Source: Chloroflexota bacterium
GTDB lineage: Bacteria > Chloroflexota > Anaerolineae > Anaerolineales > UBA4823
Length of the DNA stretch: 55,593 bases
Direction: 5' to 3'
NCBI GenBank assembly: GCA_029265355.1
Contig: JAJUJL010000026.1
Coordinates: 1 to 55,593 of the forward strand
A model generated the notes under the pieces. It was not told the DNA's origin, made no database searches, and worked only from the letters and a program-made list of their open reading frames with translations. This document shows positions 27,509-35,528 of the stretch, piece after piece; position 1 is the first letter of the stretch; the number at the start of each line of letters is the position of its first letter. The position numbers were made by a program, and so were the translations under genes.

Positions 27509-27870
27509 GCGACCTCGAGGGCGGCCCGGCGCCGCTCCAGGCTGCCAGCAAGGGCGGCGTTGGGCGCTCCCGTCGCAAGCCGGCCGCGGCTGCGCCGCCC
27601 GCCGATGAGCGGTCGCGGTTGGATGGGCTGGAAGGCCTGGAAGAGCTCTCCGCCGGCTTGCAGCGCCTGATGCGCCGTTACCTGGAGGTGGTGGAGGAGG
27701 TCAGCGACCAGACGGCGCTGGAGCGCTCGCTGCGCGTGCTGGGGCTGCTGGCTTACCACTACGGGCGGCTGCTGATGACGCAGCGCGAGCTGGCGCAGGA
27801 GCAGGGGGGCGGCGATCCGCTGCTGGCGGCGCTGGCGGAGCTGGAGGAGGAAATGGGATGGAAACGCTGA
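27505..27870 (+). CDS. Phage small protein, possible small terminase subunit
   Basis: The 121-aa protein starts MSDLEGGPAPLQ and has a basic, alanine-rich N-terminal region (SRRKPAAAAPPADERS). A helical body (LEELSAGLQRLMRRYLEVVEEV...) and an acidic end follow. The helical build and the position shortly before the large terminase suit a small terminase subunit, but I see no diagnostic motif. GGAGA precedes the ATG, which overlaps the previous stop. Confidence 0.6.
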   Translation: MSDLEGGPAPLQAASKGGVGRSRRKPAAAAPPADERSRLDGLEGLEELSAGLQRLMRRYLEVVEEVSDQTALERSLRVLGLLAYHYGRLLMTQRELAQEQGGGDPLLAALAELEEEMGWKR

Positions 27871-28115
27871 CCCAACGCGCTGCCTTCGGGGCGCTGCAGG
27901 ATGACTGCCCGGTGCTGCCCCAGGCGCAGGCCGCACTGGTGGATGCTCGCGAGCTGGTCAAGGCGCTGCGCCGCTTGCGCAAGCGCGCTCAGCGCTGCAC
28001 GCCCTGCCGAAGAAATGCCACCGCTCCACAGGGTGAGTGCCTGTGGATGCAGGATCTCAACGCCCGGCTGGACCTGGCGATCGAGGAGATCATGGCGGAA
28101 TGGGGGCTGGCGTGA
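27858..28115 (+). CDS. Phage hypothetical protein with Cys-rich segment
   Basis: The 85-aa protein has a helical arginine/lysine-rich middle (ELVKALRRLRKRAQRCTPC) and three cysteines in a CTPC...C pattern. I do not recognise it. It overlaps the preceding gene by 13 bases and the following one by four (GTGA). GGAGGAGGAA stands before the ATG, so it is almost certainly translated as part of the operon. Confidence 0.55.
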   Translation: METLTQRAAFGALQDDCPVLPQAQAALVDARELVKALRRLRKRAQRCTPCRRNATAPQGECLWMQDLNARLDLAIEEIMAEWGLA

Positions 28116-28390
28116 CGGATGATTTGGAGACCCAACTCATCCTGGAGCGCCTGCGCTCGACGCTGCAATTGCTGCGTAGCGAGGTGACGCAGCTCGAGAC
28201 CAGCTTGAAGTATTACCAGGAGCTGAGCTCGACGCGCATCAGCGCGCTGGAGAAGCGCAGCGACGATTTCGAGAGCCGCCTGCGCGCTCTGACCGACGCC
28301 TCCACGCAGTTCAAGGTGCTGGCAGGCCTGGCCACCGGCGGTGGGCTGCTCTCGGCGCTGGCGTTGCTGCGCGCGTTGCTGGGTTTGTGA
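28112..28390 (+). CDS. Coiled-coil plus membrane-anchor phage protein (XhlA-like)
   Basis: The 92-aa protein consists of a long charged helix (ETQLILERLRSTLQLLRSEV..., about 4-60) and one C-terminal hydrophobic segment (VLAGLATGGGLLSALALLRALLGL). This is the layout of XhlA/haemolysin-type lysis helper proteins and some spanin-like proteins. The GTG start overlaps the previous stop and the 3' end overlaps the terminase start in the same GTGA way. The function is inferred from architecture only. Confidence 0.6.
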   Translation: MTDDLETQLILERLRSTLQLLRSEVTQLETSLKYYQELSSTRISALEKRSDDFESRLRALTDASTQFKVLAGLATGGGLLSALALLRALLGL

Positions 28391-29922
28391 GGCTTATGCA
28401 ACGGGATGACTATCTACTTTATAAAAATACCCTGCAGCGTCTGACGCGCTTCGCGGGTTCCGGTGCAGGGATCGACCTGCGCCGCTATCAGCAGGAGGCG
28501 GGGGAGGCCATCATACAGAGCGTGATGCAGCGGCGCGGCGACAGCCTGGTGGTGATGCTGCCGCGCCAGTCGGGCAAGAACGAGCTGCAGGCCCAGGTGG
28601 AAGCTTTCTTGCTGTATCTCTATCACCGCATCGGCGGTGATATCGTCAAGGTCTCCCCAACCTTCAAGCCGCAAACGCAGAATGCGATGCGCCGCCTGGA
28701 GCGCGTGCTGGAGAACCACGCCGTGCTGAAGCGCATGTGGCGCAAAGAGTCGGGCTATATCTACCGGGTGGGCCAGGCGCGGGTGATCTTCCTCTCCGGC
28801 GACCCCAACGCCAAGGTGGTCGGCGCTACGGCTTCGCTGTTGCTGGAGTGCGACGAGGCGCAGGACGTGGGCGCGGCCAAGTGGGACAAAGATTTCGCCC
28901 CCATGGCGGCTTCGACGCGGGCGACGCGCGTTTTCTGGGGCACTTCCTGGACCAGCCAGACGCTGCTGGCGCGCGAACTGCGCGCCGCCCGGCTTGCCGA
29001 GCAGCAGGATGGGCGGCGCAGGGCGTTCGTGTGCAGCGCTGAGCAGGTCGGCGCGGAAGTGCCGGCGTACGCTGCCTTCGTGCAGGAGCAGGTGGCGCGC
29101 TTCGGACGCACCCATCCCCTGGTGCGCACGCAGTATTTCTCGGAGGAGATCGACGAGCAGGCGGGTATGTTCCCGGCAGAGCGCCTGGCGCGCATGCAGG
29201 GCAACCACGCCAAAGAGGAGCGCCCAGGCAGCGCCGGGGCGGTGTACGCGCTGCTGGTGGATGTGGCGAGCGGCGACGAAGACGCCGCCTTCGGCGCGCT
29301 GGCCAACACGGCCAGCCAGCCAGGCGGCCGCCGGGACGCCACCGCTTGCACGGTGGTGCGCGTCGATCTGAGCACGCTGGCGGACGAGCTGCTGCGCCTG
29401 CCCACTTACCGGGTGGTGCAGCGCTACGCCTGGGTGGATGTGCGCCACAGCGAGCTGTACGCCGTGCTCAGGGCGCTGGCAGAGCACTGGCAGGCGCGCC
29501 GCGTGGTGATCGACGCCACCGGCGTGGGCGCCGGGCTGGCCTCTTTCCTGGAGAAGGCGCTGCCAGGCGTCGTGACGCCCTTCATTTTCACCAGCCGCAG
29601 CAAGTCAGACCTGGGCTGGGGCTTCCTGGCCGCTATCGAGAGCGGGCGCTACCTGGAATACGCCCCGGCGGACGAGCTGCAGCGCCGCTTTTGGGAGGAA
29701 TGCCGCTATGCAGAGATGAGCGTCCAGGAGGGACCGGGCAAGCTGATGCGCTGGGGCGCGCCGCCCGGCGGGCGCGACCCGCTCAGCGGCGCGGCGCTGC
29801 ACGATGACCTGCTGGTCTCGGCGGCGCTGTGCGCCGAGCTGGACCGCCTGCCGTGGGGATTGGGCGAGTCGCACGTCGTGGCAGCGCAGGACCCTTTGGA
29901 GGGTCTGCGGGATATTTACTGA
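28387..29922 (+). CDS. terL: Phage terminase large subunit
   Basis: The 511-aa protein is a DNA-packaging motor. The ATPase domain has a Walker A-like PRQSGKNE (near residue 60), Walker B with the catalytic Glu in LLLECDEAQ (near 155), and a coupling-type FWGTSWTS motif. The C-terminal RNase H-like nuclease domain has acidic residues in YALLVDVASGDED, VVIDATGVGAGL and ALHDDLLVSAAL. Length and motif order are normal, so it should be functional. The GTG start is chosen because it overlaps the previous stop like its neighbours; ATG 28396 is an alternative. The 142 bases after it hold no gene. Confidence 0.93.
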   Translation: MRLMQRDDYLLYKNTLQRLTRFAGSGAGIDLRRYQQEAGEAIIQSVMQRRGDSLVVMLPRQSGKNELQAQVEAFLLYLYHRIGGDIVKVSPTFKPQTQNAMRRLERVLENHAVLKRMWRKESGYIYRVGQARVIFLSGDPNAKVVGATASLLLECDEAQDVGAAKWDKDFAPMAASTRATRVFWGTSWTSQTLLARELRAARLAEQQDGRRRAFVCSAEQVGAEVPAYAAFVQEQVARFGRTHPLVRTQYFSEEIDEQAGMFPAERLARMQGNHAKEERPGSAGAVYALLVDVASGDEDAAFGALANTASQPGGRRDATACTVVRVDLSTLADELLRLPTYRVVQRYAWVDVRHSELYAVLRALAEHWQARRVVIDATGVGAGLASFLEKALPGVVTPFIFTSRSKSDLGWGFLAAIESGRYLEYAPADELQRRFWEECRYAEMSVQEGPGKLMRWGAPPGGRDPLSGAALHDDLLVSAALCAELDRLPWGLGESHVVAAQDPLEGLRDIY

Positions 29923-30064
29923 CCTATCCCCCTGCCCTGGAGTTTGGTCTTTTCGAGGATTAGAGTGGCATGCCTAGCAGATATGTGGGAATTTATCCAT
30001 CGCATCACTGCCAGATTTAGAAAAGGCCAAACTCAAAGGAAAGATAAGTCAAATAAGGAGGTCT

Positions 30065-32116
30065 ATGCCAGGCAATGCAATGAGAGTGGCGTTCGATAAG
30101 GTGGCGCTGGGGGCGGAGGCGCCAGCGGGGCCAGCGCGGCGCTACCGCTGCCGCTTTGTGCGCGCCGGCAGGGTGCGCGCCGCCGGCAACCAGCCGGGGC
30201 CGTTGATCCTGGAAGCCAGCGCTTTGGAGCAGGCCTGCCAGGCGGGGCTGTTCGATGGGCGGGCGGTGTTCGTGGATCACGCCGCCTGGCTGGAGAGCCC
30301 CTCGCTGCGCAACCTGGTGGGCGTGACCGGCCAGGCAGCCTGGGACGCCAGCGAGCAGGCGGTGCACGGTGTGGTGGAGCTGCTGCCGGGGGGAGAAGCG
30401 CTGGCGGAGCTGCTGGATGAGATCGTCGCCCGCCAGGCGCCAGACGTGGGTCTTTCGCTGGTGTTTTGGCCCGAGTTTGCCGGAGAGCCTGGACCGCACG
30501 GCGAGCGCCGCGTGGCAGGCATTCGCCACATCGAGAGCGTCGATTTGGTCTTCGAACCCGCCGCCGGCGGGCGCATCCTGCAAGCGCTGAGCAGCGCTGC
30601 TTGGTGGGCAGGCTCACAGCTTGCCGCACAGTCCAATAGGGCAGGCGAACAGCTTGCCCCACAAGCCGATCGGGCAGGCGAACAGCTTGCCTTACAAAAG
30701 ATAAATGCACAAGGAGAACATCTCATGAGTGAAGCACAGATCGAGCAATCCGTTGCACCTGGCGAGCAGGAGGGCGCACAGGACTGGCAGTTGGCCGTGG
30801 CGCGCTCGGCAGCCTCGCTGCTGGTCGCCGCCAGCGGCCTGCCGGCCGCCTCGCAGCAGCGCCTGCTGACCCAAACCTATGCGCACCCCGGCGAAGTCGA
30901 GCAAGCCATCCGCAACGAGCAGCAGTACCTGGCGGCGCTGCAGGAGCACAACGCCATCCAGCTTCCCGGGCGCGCCCCACGCTCGCCGCACATCCAGGTC
31001 GGCCTGAGCGGGCTGGAGCAGGTGCAGGCAGCAGCCGAGGCGCTCTTCCTTGGCCGCCGCCCGGAGCAGGGCATTCCCCCTTTGGCGGGCATCCGCGAGC
31101 TGTACACGCTGCTCTCCGGCGACTACGAGATGGCGGGCGTCTTCCACCCGGAGCGTGTGCGCCTCGCCAACGTCGATTCGAGCAGCATGGCGGGGCTGGT
31201 CGCCAACGCTCTGAACAAAGCGGTGGTCAACCTGTTCCAGGAGTACCCGCGCTGGTGGGAACCGCTAGTGATGCAGGAGAACTTCGCCACGCTGCAGCAG
31301 GTCAAGTGGATCACGCTGGGCGGCGTGGGCGAACTGCCCACCGTCTCGGAAGGTGCCGCCTACACCGAGCTGACCTGGGACGACCTGACTGAAACCAGCG
31401 ACTTCACCAAGAAGGGCGGCTACCTGGGCATCACCCTGGAGGCGATCGACAAGGACGACACGCGCCGCATCCAGGCCGCGCCGCGGGCGCTGGCGCAGTC
31501 CGCCTGGCTGACGCTCTCCAAGAGCATTTCCAACATCTTCACCAGCAACTCGGGCGTCGGTCCCACGCTGAGCGACGGGCTGGCGCTGTTCCACAGTTCG
31601 CACGGCAACCTGGGCAGCACGGCGCTGACGCTCAGCTCCTACGCCGCGGCGCGCACGGCGATGCGCAAGCAGACCGAGCTCAACTCCGGCGAGCGCCTGG
31701 GGGCGCTGACCGCGCCCAAGTACTTGCTGGTGCCGCCCGACCTGGAGATCACCGCCCTGCAGGTGCTGGCTTCGCAGTACGACTACTCCTACGCCCTGAG
31801 CAACGGCACCGCAGCGCCGGACAACGCCTTCGCCGAGGGCAGCGACCGGGAAGCGCGCTTCAATTCTGCTCGCCGGCGGGTGATCGTGGTCGACCTGTGG
31901 ACGGACTCCAACAACTGGGCGGCCTGCGCCGACCCGCGCCTGTACCCGACCATCGGGCTGGGCTTTCGCTACGGGCCCACGCCGGAAGTGTTCTCGGTGG
32001 CCTCGCCCACGGCTGGGTTGATGTTCACCAACGATACACTGCCAGTCAAGGTGCGCTTCTTCTACGCCGTTGGGCCGGTGGATTACCGCGGGCTGTACAA
32101 GGCGAACGTGGCCTAG
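30065..32116 (+). CDS. Prohead protease fused to HK97-fold (gpT-like) major capsid protein
   Basis: The 683-aa frame has two parts. Residues 1-180 resemble a prohead maturation protease, with a candidate His in VFVDHAAW, Ser in PDVGLSLVFW and the terminal strand IRHIESVDLVF. Residues 221-683 resemble the Mu gpT-type major capsid protein, with LFHSSHGNLG, AARTAMRKQTELNSGE, PKYLLVPPDLE and a WAACADPR end segment. The join (residues 181-214) is made of three 33-bp repeats of host intergenic type. An internal ATG at 30725 has AAGGAG in front of it. Either one polyprotein is made and self-cleaved, or the capsid protein is also made separately from 30725. AAGGAGG precedes the first ATG. Confidence 0.88.
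   Translation: MPGNAMRVAFDKVALGAEAPAGPARRYRCRFVRAGRVRAAGNQPGPLILEASALEQACQAGLFDGRAVFVDHAAWLESPSLRNLVGVTGQAAWDASEQAVHGVVELLPGGEALAELLDEIVARQAPDVGLSLVFWPEFAGEPGPHGERRVAGIRHIESVDLVFEPAAGGRILQALSSAAWWAGSQLAAQSNRAGEQLAPQADRAGEQLALQKINAQGEHLMSEAQIEQSVAPGEQEGAQDWQLAVARSAASLLVAASGLPAASQQRLLTQTYAHPGEVEQAIRNEQQYLAALQEHNAIQLPGRAPRSPHIQVGLSGLEQVQAAAEALFLGRRPEQGIPPLAGIRELYTLLSGDYEMAGVFHPERVRLANVDSSSMAGLVANALNKAVVNLFQEYPRWWEPLVMQENFATLQQVKWITLGGVGELPTVSEGAAYTELTWDDLTETSDFTKKGGYLGITLEAIDKDDTRRIQAAPRALAQSAWLTLSKSISNIFTSNSGVGPTLSDGLALFHSSHGNLGSTALTLSSYAAARTAMRKQTELNSGERLGALTAPKYLLVPPDLEITALQVLASQYDYSYALSNGTAAPDNAFAEGSDREARFNSARRRVIVVDLWTDSNNWAACADPRLYPTIGLGFRYGPTPEVFSVASPTAGLMFTNDTLPVKVRFFYAVGPVDYRGLYKANVA
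30606..30696 (+). repeat. Three in-frame 33-bp copies of an intergenic palindrome inside the capsid gene
   Basis: Copies starting at 30606, 30639 and 30672 read GGGCAGGC(T/G)(C/A)ACAGCTTGCC. The spacing of exactly 33 bp equals 11 codons. They encode AGSQLAAQS, RAGEQLAPQAD and RAGEQLALQ. The same hairpin unit occurs outside genes at 21812-21832. Confidence 0.9.
30715..30727 (+). promoter_or_regulatory. Internal ribosome binding site and start for the capsid part
   Basis: AAGGAG (30711-30716) stands eight bases before ATG 30725, in frame with the large capsid frame. A separate 463-residue major capsid protein could be made from here. This would restore the two-gene arrangement usual in phages. 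Confidence 0.55.
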
Positions 32117-32129
32117 CCCGACGCCCTGT

Positions 32130-32205
32130 CGCTGCGAGGCGAAGCAGTCTCCCGGCAGGCGGGGAGATTGCGTCGCTCGCTGGAGAACGCTCGCTCGCAA
32201 TGACC
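32130..32205. repeat. Dispersed GAAGCAGTCTCC-type palindrome between phage genes
   Basis: GCGAGGCGAAGCAGTCTCC, GGCGGGGAGATTGCGTCGC and GCTCGCAATGACC belong to the same family as 36880-36965 and 6320-6412. It is a host-style repeat located within the virus-derived operon, between the capsid gene and the next small gene. Confidence 0.7.
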
Positions 32206-32231
32206 CTTACTCGAGTTATGGAGGTTTCCGA

Positions 32232-32585
32232 ATGAACCGCACCATCCAACACACCTATCACATCCCCGGGACGTTGACGGCCAATGTCAGCATTCCGTTC
32301 AAACTCTACTCGGACGTCAGCCTGGTGCACGTCAGCGCAGTGGGCAGCAACGCCAACGACGCCACGCTGAAGATCGGCAACAGCAGCGACGACGACGCTT
32401 ACCTGCTGGCGGCAGGCATCGGCGACAGCGGCGCGCCGGTGGAGTTCGACCGCGATAACTTCGTGGGCGGTGTCGATCCGCACATCAAGAAGGGCACGAC
32501 CATGCTGTTGACGCTGGATTACGATGGCGCTGGCGGTGCAGCGGCGCAGAACGTGACGCTGGTGCTGACCTTCACGGAGGGATGA
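32232..32585 (+). CDS. Small beta-rich phage protein, possible head decoration protein
   Basis: The 117-aa protein (MNRTIQHTYHIPGTL...) is rich in beta-strand-forming and acidic residues and ends in NVTLVLTFTEG. It follows the major capsid gene directly, where decoration or stabilising proteins are often encoded. I see no diagnostic motif. GGAGG stands before the ATG at 32232; the longer frame upstream is repeat sequence. Confidence 0.6.
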   Translation: MNRTIQHTYHIPGTLTANVSIPFKLYSDVSLVHVSAVGSNANDATLKIGNSSDDDAYLLAAGIGDSGAPVEFDRDNFVGGVDPHIKKGTTMLLTLDYDGAGGAAAQNVTLVLTFTEG

Positions 32586-32587
32586 AC

Positions 32588-32646
32588 CTCACCCTATCCC
32601 CCATCCCCATCCCCTCTCCCGGACTGGGAGAGGGGATGGGGTGAGG
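32588..32646. repeat. Long hairpin of the CCCATCCCCTCTCCC type
   Basis: CTCACCCTATCCCCCATCCC and CCCTCTCCCGG pair with CTGGGAGAGGGGATGGGGTG and AGGGAG to make a stem of over 25 bp. It stands between two phage genes, three bases after one stop codon and 20 bases before the next start. The pattern is a common host intergenic palindrome. Confidence 0.75.
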
Positions 32647-32665
32647 GAGACACAAGGAGGCTGAC

Positions 32666-32920
32666 ATGGCAAGAACAGGGCACATCACCATCACGACGGC
32701 CGGCACGCCGGTGCAAGGCACCGACCAGCAGGCCAACGATATTTACCTGGCGGGGCACCCGAGCAACGCCGGCAATGTGTGGGTCGGCGGGATCGGCGAT
32801 GCAAATAAGTATCCCATACCACCTGGGCAGCAGGTGGTGGTGAACGTGGGGAATCTGAACGCGCTGGAGTTCGATGCAGATACCAGCGGCGATAAAGTGT
32901 GCTGGCTGATTTACTGGTAG
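32666..32920 (+). CDS. Small phage head-associated protein
   Basis: The 84-aa protein (MARTGHITITTAGTPVQGTD...) has GHPSNAGNVWVGG, PPGQQVVVNVGNLNALEFDAD and SGDKVCWLIYW. This is a pattern I associate with small beta-structured proteins found next to gpT-type capsid genes in phages. A decoration or head-fibre role is plausible but not proven. AAGGAGG precedes the ATG. Confidence 0.6.
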   Translation: MARTGHITITTAGTPVQGTDQQANDIYLAGHPSNAGNVWVGGIGDANKYPIPPGQQVVVNVGNLNALEFDADTSGDKVCWLIYW

Positions 32921-32929
32921 GCGGGCGCT

Positions 32930-34474
32930 ATGTTTCCTGCCCAACTGGTGAGAGTCAACCCGTCTACACTGACCAGGATGCCTGGGCGGATTGTGACGAG
33001 CGCGCCGCCAGGCTTTGATTGGTATGTCGATTCTGTGGCTGGCAATGATGGCAATTCGGGGCGAACCCCGGGCCAGGCGTTTCAAAGCCTGGCGGCGGTG
33101 AACGCGGTGCTCGCTGCGGGCGACCGGATCGGGCTGAGGCGAGGCAGCACCTGGTATGAGAAGCTGACGCTGCAGACGGGCTGCAAGGTGGCGGCCTATG
33201 GGAGCGGGGCCAGGCCGATCATCGAGTGCAGGGATGCCATCGGCGCGGGCGCCTGGACGAAAAGCGGGGGATACACGAACGTTTACCAGGCGACGGTGAC
33301 GTTCGACGCGGGCATACTGGACGACCCAGAGCTGCACGTGTGGGAGGACGGGGCGCCTTACCTGCAGCAAACGAGCATCGCGAATGTGGATGCTAACCCG
33401 GGCAGCTTCTATGTGGCGAACAGCTCCACTTCGCCGCAGACGGTGTATATCCATGCGTTTGGCTCGACCAACCCGACCAGCGATGGAAAGACGAGGTTGT
33501 ATAACCCACGCGCCTATGCGGTGGGATCGACCAATGCGGTGGACCGCTTGATTATTCGGGATGTACACGCGATTGGAAACCTGCGCGGGGATGGGGCGAT
33601 TGTGTGCCGCGACGACAGCCAGGCGATCAACTGCGTGGTTGAATGGGGCGGGAAGCACGAGATGTACATGGGGGAAGGCTCGGTCGTGGCCAACTGCACG
33701 TTTTACGATTCGATCGATGCGACCAGCGCAACCATGCTGGTATTCAACAAGAACACGCCGACCGGAAAAGATAACTATGTCTTGAATTGCACTTTTAAGA
33801 TCCGGTCAACGTATGCAAACAACCACAAGTGCGGACCGGCAAACAGCCATAACAATGTGAGCGGGAGCTTCGGCACGGTGTATTTTCGGAATTGCCGGTT
33901 TGAAGGCTTCTCGGGCGCGCGGATGCCGATGAATCACCATGCGCACGTGCGCTACGAAGATTGCACCTGGTTGAATTGTGGGCAAGGGCTGGATGTGAAC
34001 AGCACAAACACGAGCATCACGGTGAGCGGGGGGAGCTGGGAGAGCAACGTGCTGTACCAGCGGATGATCAACATCAACATCAGCGGCGGGGCGTGTGTGC
34101 TGCGCATTGAGAACTTCACGATTAAACCCACGGCGGTGACTGACACGGGCTTTGTGTACTTGAATGCGGCTTGCATTGTGCAGCTCTCGAATGTGACCTT
34201 TGATCTATCGGGGCTATCGAGCGGGCTGCGCAAGTGCATCTACCTGACAAACACAGGGGCAGACCTGACCTATGAAGATTGCACCTTTTTAGGACATGCC
34301 ACGGCTGGGGCGACGTATGTAGATTTGAATGTCACGCCGACGAGCTGGGCGGCGGATCGCAACAGTTATCGCCCGACGGCCTCTTACTGGCGGCTGGCGC
34401 CGACGACTTACACCACACTGGCGAACTGGCAAGCTGCGGTGACGCCGAGAGAGGCGAACAGTGTGACGCTGTAG
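32930..34474 (+). CDS. Beta-helix tail-spike-like protein
   Basis: The 514-aa protein has a short N-terminal region (about 25 residues) and then a cap with FDWYVDSVAGNDGNSG. A right-handed beta-helix runs to the end, with turns such as DCTWLNCG and NCTFKIRS. No signal peptide is present, consistent with a virion spike or fibre assembled in the cytoplasm. It is a clear paralogue of the Tat-exported protein at 52931: both share the WYVDS..GND cap, the GDRI.LRRGS segment, the YPNVY/YTNVY region and SHHNVSG/SHNNVSG. Such spikes bind or cut surface polysaccharides; no catalytic residues could be assigned. It starts nine bases after the previous stop. Confidence 0.8.
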   Translation: MFPAQLVRVNPSTLTRMPGRIVTSAPPGFDWYVDSVAGNDGNSGRTPGQAFQSLAAVNAVLAAGDRIGLRRGSTWYEKLTLQTGCKVAAYGSGARPIIECRDAIGAGAWTKSGGYTNVYQATVTFDAGILDDPELHVWEDGAPYLQQTSIANVDANPGSFYVANSSTSPQTVYIHAFGSTNPTSDGKTRLYNPRAYAVGSTNAVDRLIIRDVHAIGNLRGDGAIVCRDDSQAINCVVEWGGKHEMYMGEGSVVANCTFYDSIDATSATMLVFNKNTPTGKDNYVLNCTFKIRSTYANNHKCGPANSHNNVSGSFGTVYFRNCRFEGFSGARMPMNHHAHVRYEDCTWLNCGQGLDVNSTNTSITVSGGSWESNVLYQRMININISGGACVLRIENFTIKPTAVTDTGFVYLNAACIVQLSNVTFDLSGLSSGLRKCIYLTNTGADLTYEDCTFLGHATAGATYVDLNVTPTSWAADRNSYRPTASYWRLAPTTYTTLANWQAAVTPREANSVTL

Positions 34475-34536
34475 AGCGGACTTCACCTGGCGCCTGGATT
34501 GAAGGGTTATGCGACCTCCCGCCTGCTCAAATCGAA

Positions 34537-34580
34537 GCTGTTCGCAGGATGTGGGCAAGGCAAGATGACCTGAAAGGAGA
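34537..34580 (+). repeat. Fragment of the dispersed structured element (copy 5)
   Basis: GCTGTTCGCAGGATGTGGGC followed by AAGATGACCTGAAAGGAGA matches the first 44 bases of the element at 40185 and 48545 at most positions. Its GGAGA now serves as the ribosome binding site of the gene at 34586. Confidence 0.65.
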
Positions 34581-34585
34581 CAAAA

Positions 34586-34921
34586 ATGAACCTATCCACC
34601 ACCACGATGCTGGCGATACTGGACGGACACGGCGAGCCGCAGGAGCGCCAGGAGATGCGCCGCCTGCTGCAGGAGGCCGGCGTGGATGCGCCGCTGCAGC
34701 GCTGGCGAGCGGTTGGAGCGCTCCTGGAGCTGACCCTGCTCAACGGCAAGATCATCTACCTGCCGCCCGGCGGAACCAGCGCGGCGCGCGCTGCATCATC
34801 AACCGAAGCAGCAGGCGAAACGAAGACGGGACTGGCGCAGGCGGACAAGCAGCCCGGGCGCCGCGGCGGCAAGGATAAGCCCAAGAAAGCAGCGGGAGGC
34901 GCGCATGGGCTACATCCATGA
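34586..34921 (+). CDS. Phage hypothetical protein with basic tail
   Basis: The 111-aa protein has a helical N-terminal part (ILDGHGEPQERQEMRRLLQEAG...), a short strand (LTLLNGKIIYLPPGG) and a disordered Lys/Arg/Ala-rich C terminus. I do not recognise it. AAAGGAGA precedes the ATG, partly supplied by a repeat fragment. It overlaps the next gene by 17 bases. Confidence 0.55.
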   Translation: MNLSTTTMLAILDGHGEPQERQEMRRLLQEAGVDAPLQRWRAVGALLELTLLNGKIIYLPPGGTSAARAASSTEAAGETKTGLAQADKQPGRRGGKDKPKKAAGGAHGLHP

Positions 34922-35423
34922 CGCCCAAATGAGACTGTGGCTGCCGCCGGAACTGCTGGGCGTCAGCGATGGGCTGGCCACCTGGACGATGGACCACGAC
35001 GGCATCACCTGGGCGTTGCAGCGACCGGCTGCCGGGGCGGGCGCCTGGCAAGCGCGCCTGGCGCTGACGCCGCCCTGCAACAGCCTCCCCAGCAGAGGGG
35101 CGCGTCCGCTCAGCCTGGAACTGTGGTACAGCGTGAGCGGCTCTGCCTTGAGTGATTGCGCCGCGACGATCGAAAGATATAGCCTGCCGGCGCACGGCGC
35201 GGCGTGGAGCGCAGCGGTTGCGATACCCTTCACCTACGACAGCGATCACGACAGCGCTGCCGAGCGCGGCGCGCTGGGCAACCACCGCATGGCGCTGACC
35301 ATCAGCGCGCCAGCCTGGATCGCAGCCGGCGAAGCCTGGCAGGCGCGCCTGAGCGGCGCAGCCGCCCTGGCGACCGTGGTGCGCATTCACGGCGCACTGT
35401 TGAGCTACACCTTAAGGCTGTGA
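34905..35423 (+). CDS. Phage hypothetical protein, probably structural
   Basis: The 172-aa protein (MGYIHDAQMRLWLPPELLG...) is beta-rich with many Trp residues and no signal or membrane segment. It lies between the spike and portal genes, so a virion role is likely, but no family is recognised. GGGAGG precedes the ATG. Confidence 0.55.
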   Translation: MGYIHDAQMRLWLPPELLGVSDGLATWTMDHDGITWALQRPAAGAGAWQARLALTPPCNSLPSRGARPLSLELWYSVSGSALSDCAATIERYSLPAHGAAWSAAVAIPFTYDSDHDSAAERGALGNHRMALTISAPAWIAAGEAWQARLSGAAALATVVRIHGALLSYTLRL

Positions 35424-35433
35424 TAAAGATTAA

Positions 35434-35506
35434 CCGCCAAGACGCAAAGGCGCAAAGTAATTGTTTCTAACTTGAACTCAGCGTCTTTGCGACTTCGCGG
35501 TGAAGT
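35434..35506. repeat. Dispersed CGCCAAGACGCAAAG inverted repeat
   Basis: ACCGCCAAGACGCAAAGGC on the left is mirrored imperfectly by AGCGTCTTTGCGACTTCGCG on the right. This widespread type of intergenic palindrome lies between two phage genes and ends just before the portal ribosome binding site. Confidence 0.75.
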
Positions 35507-35528
35507 TTTTCTCGACCGAGGAGAAGAG

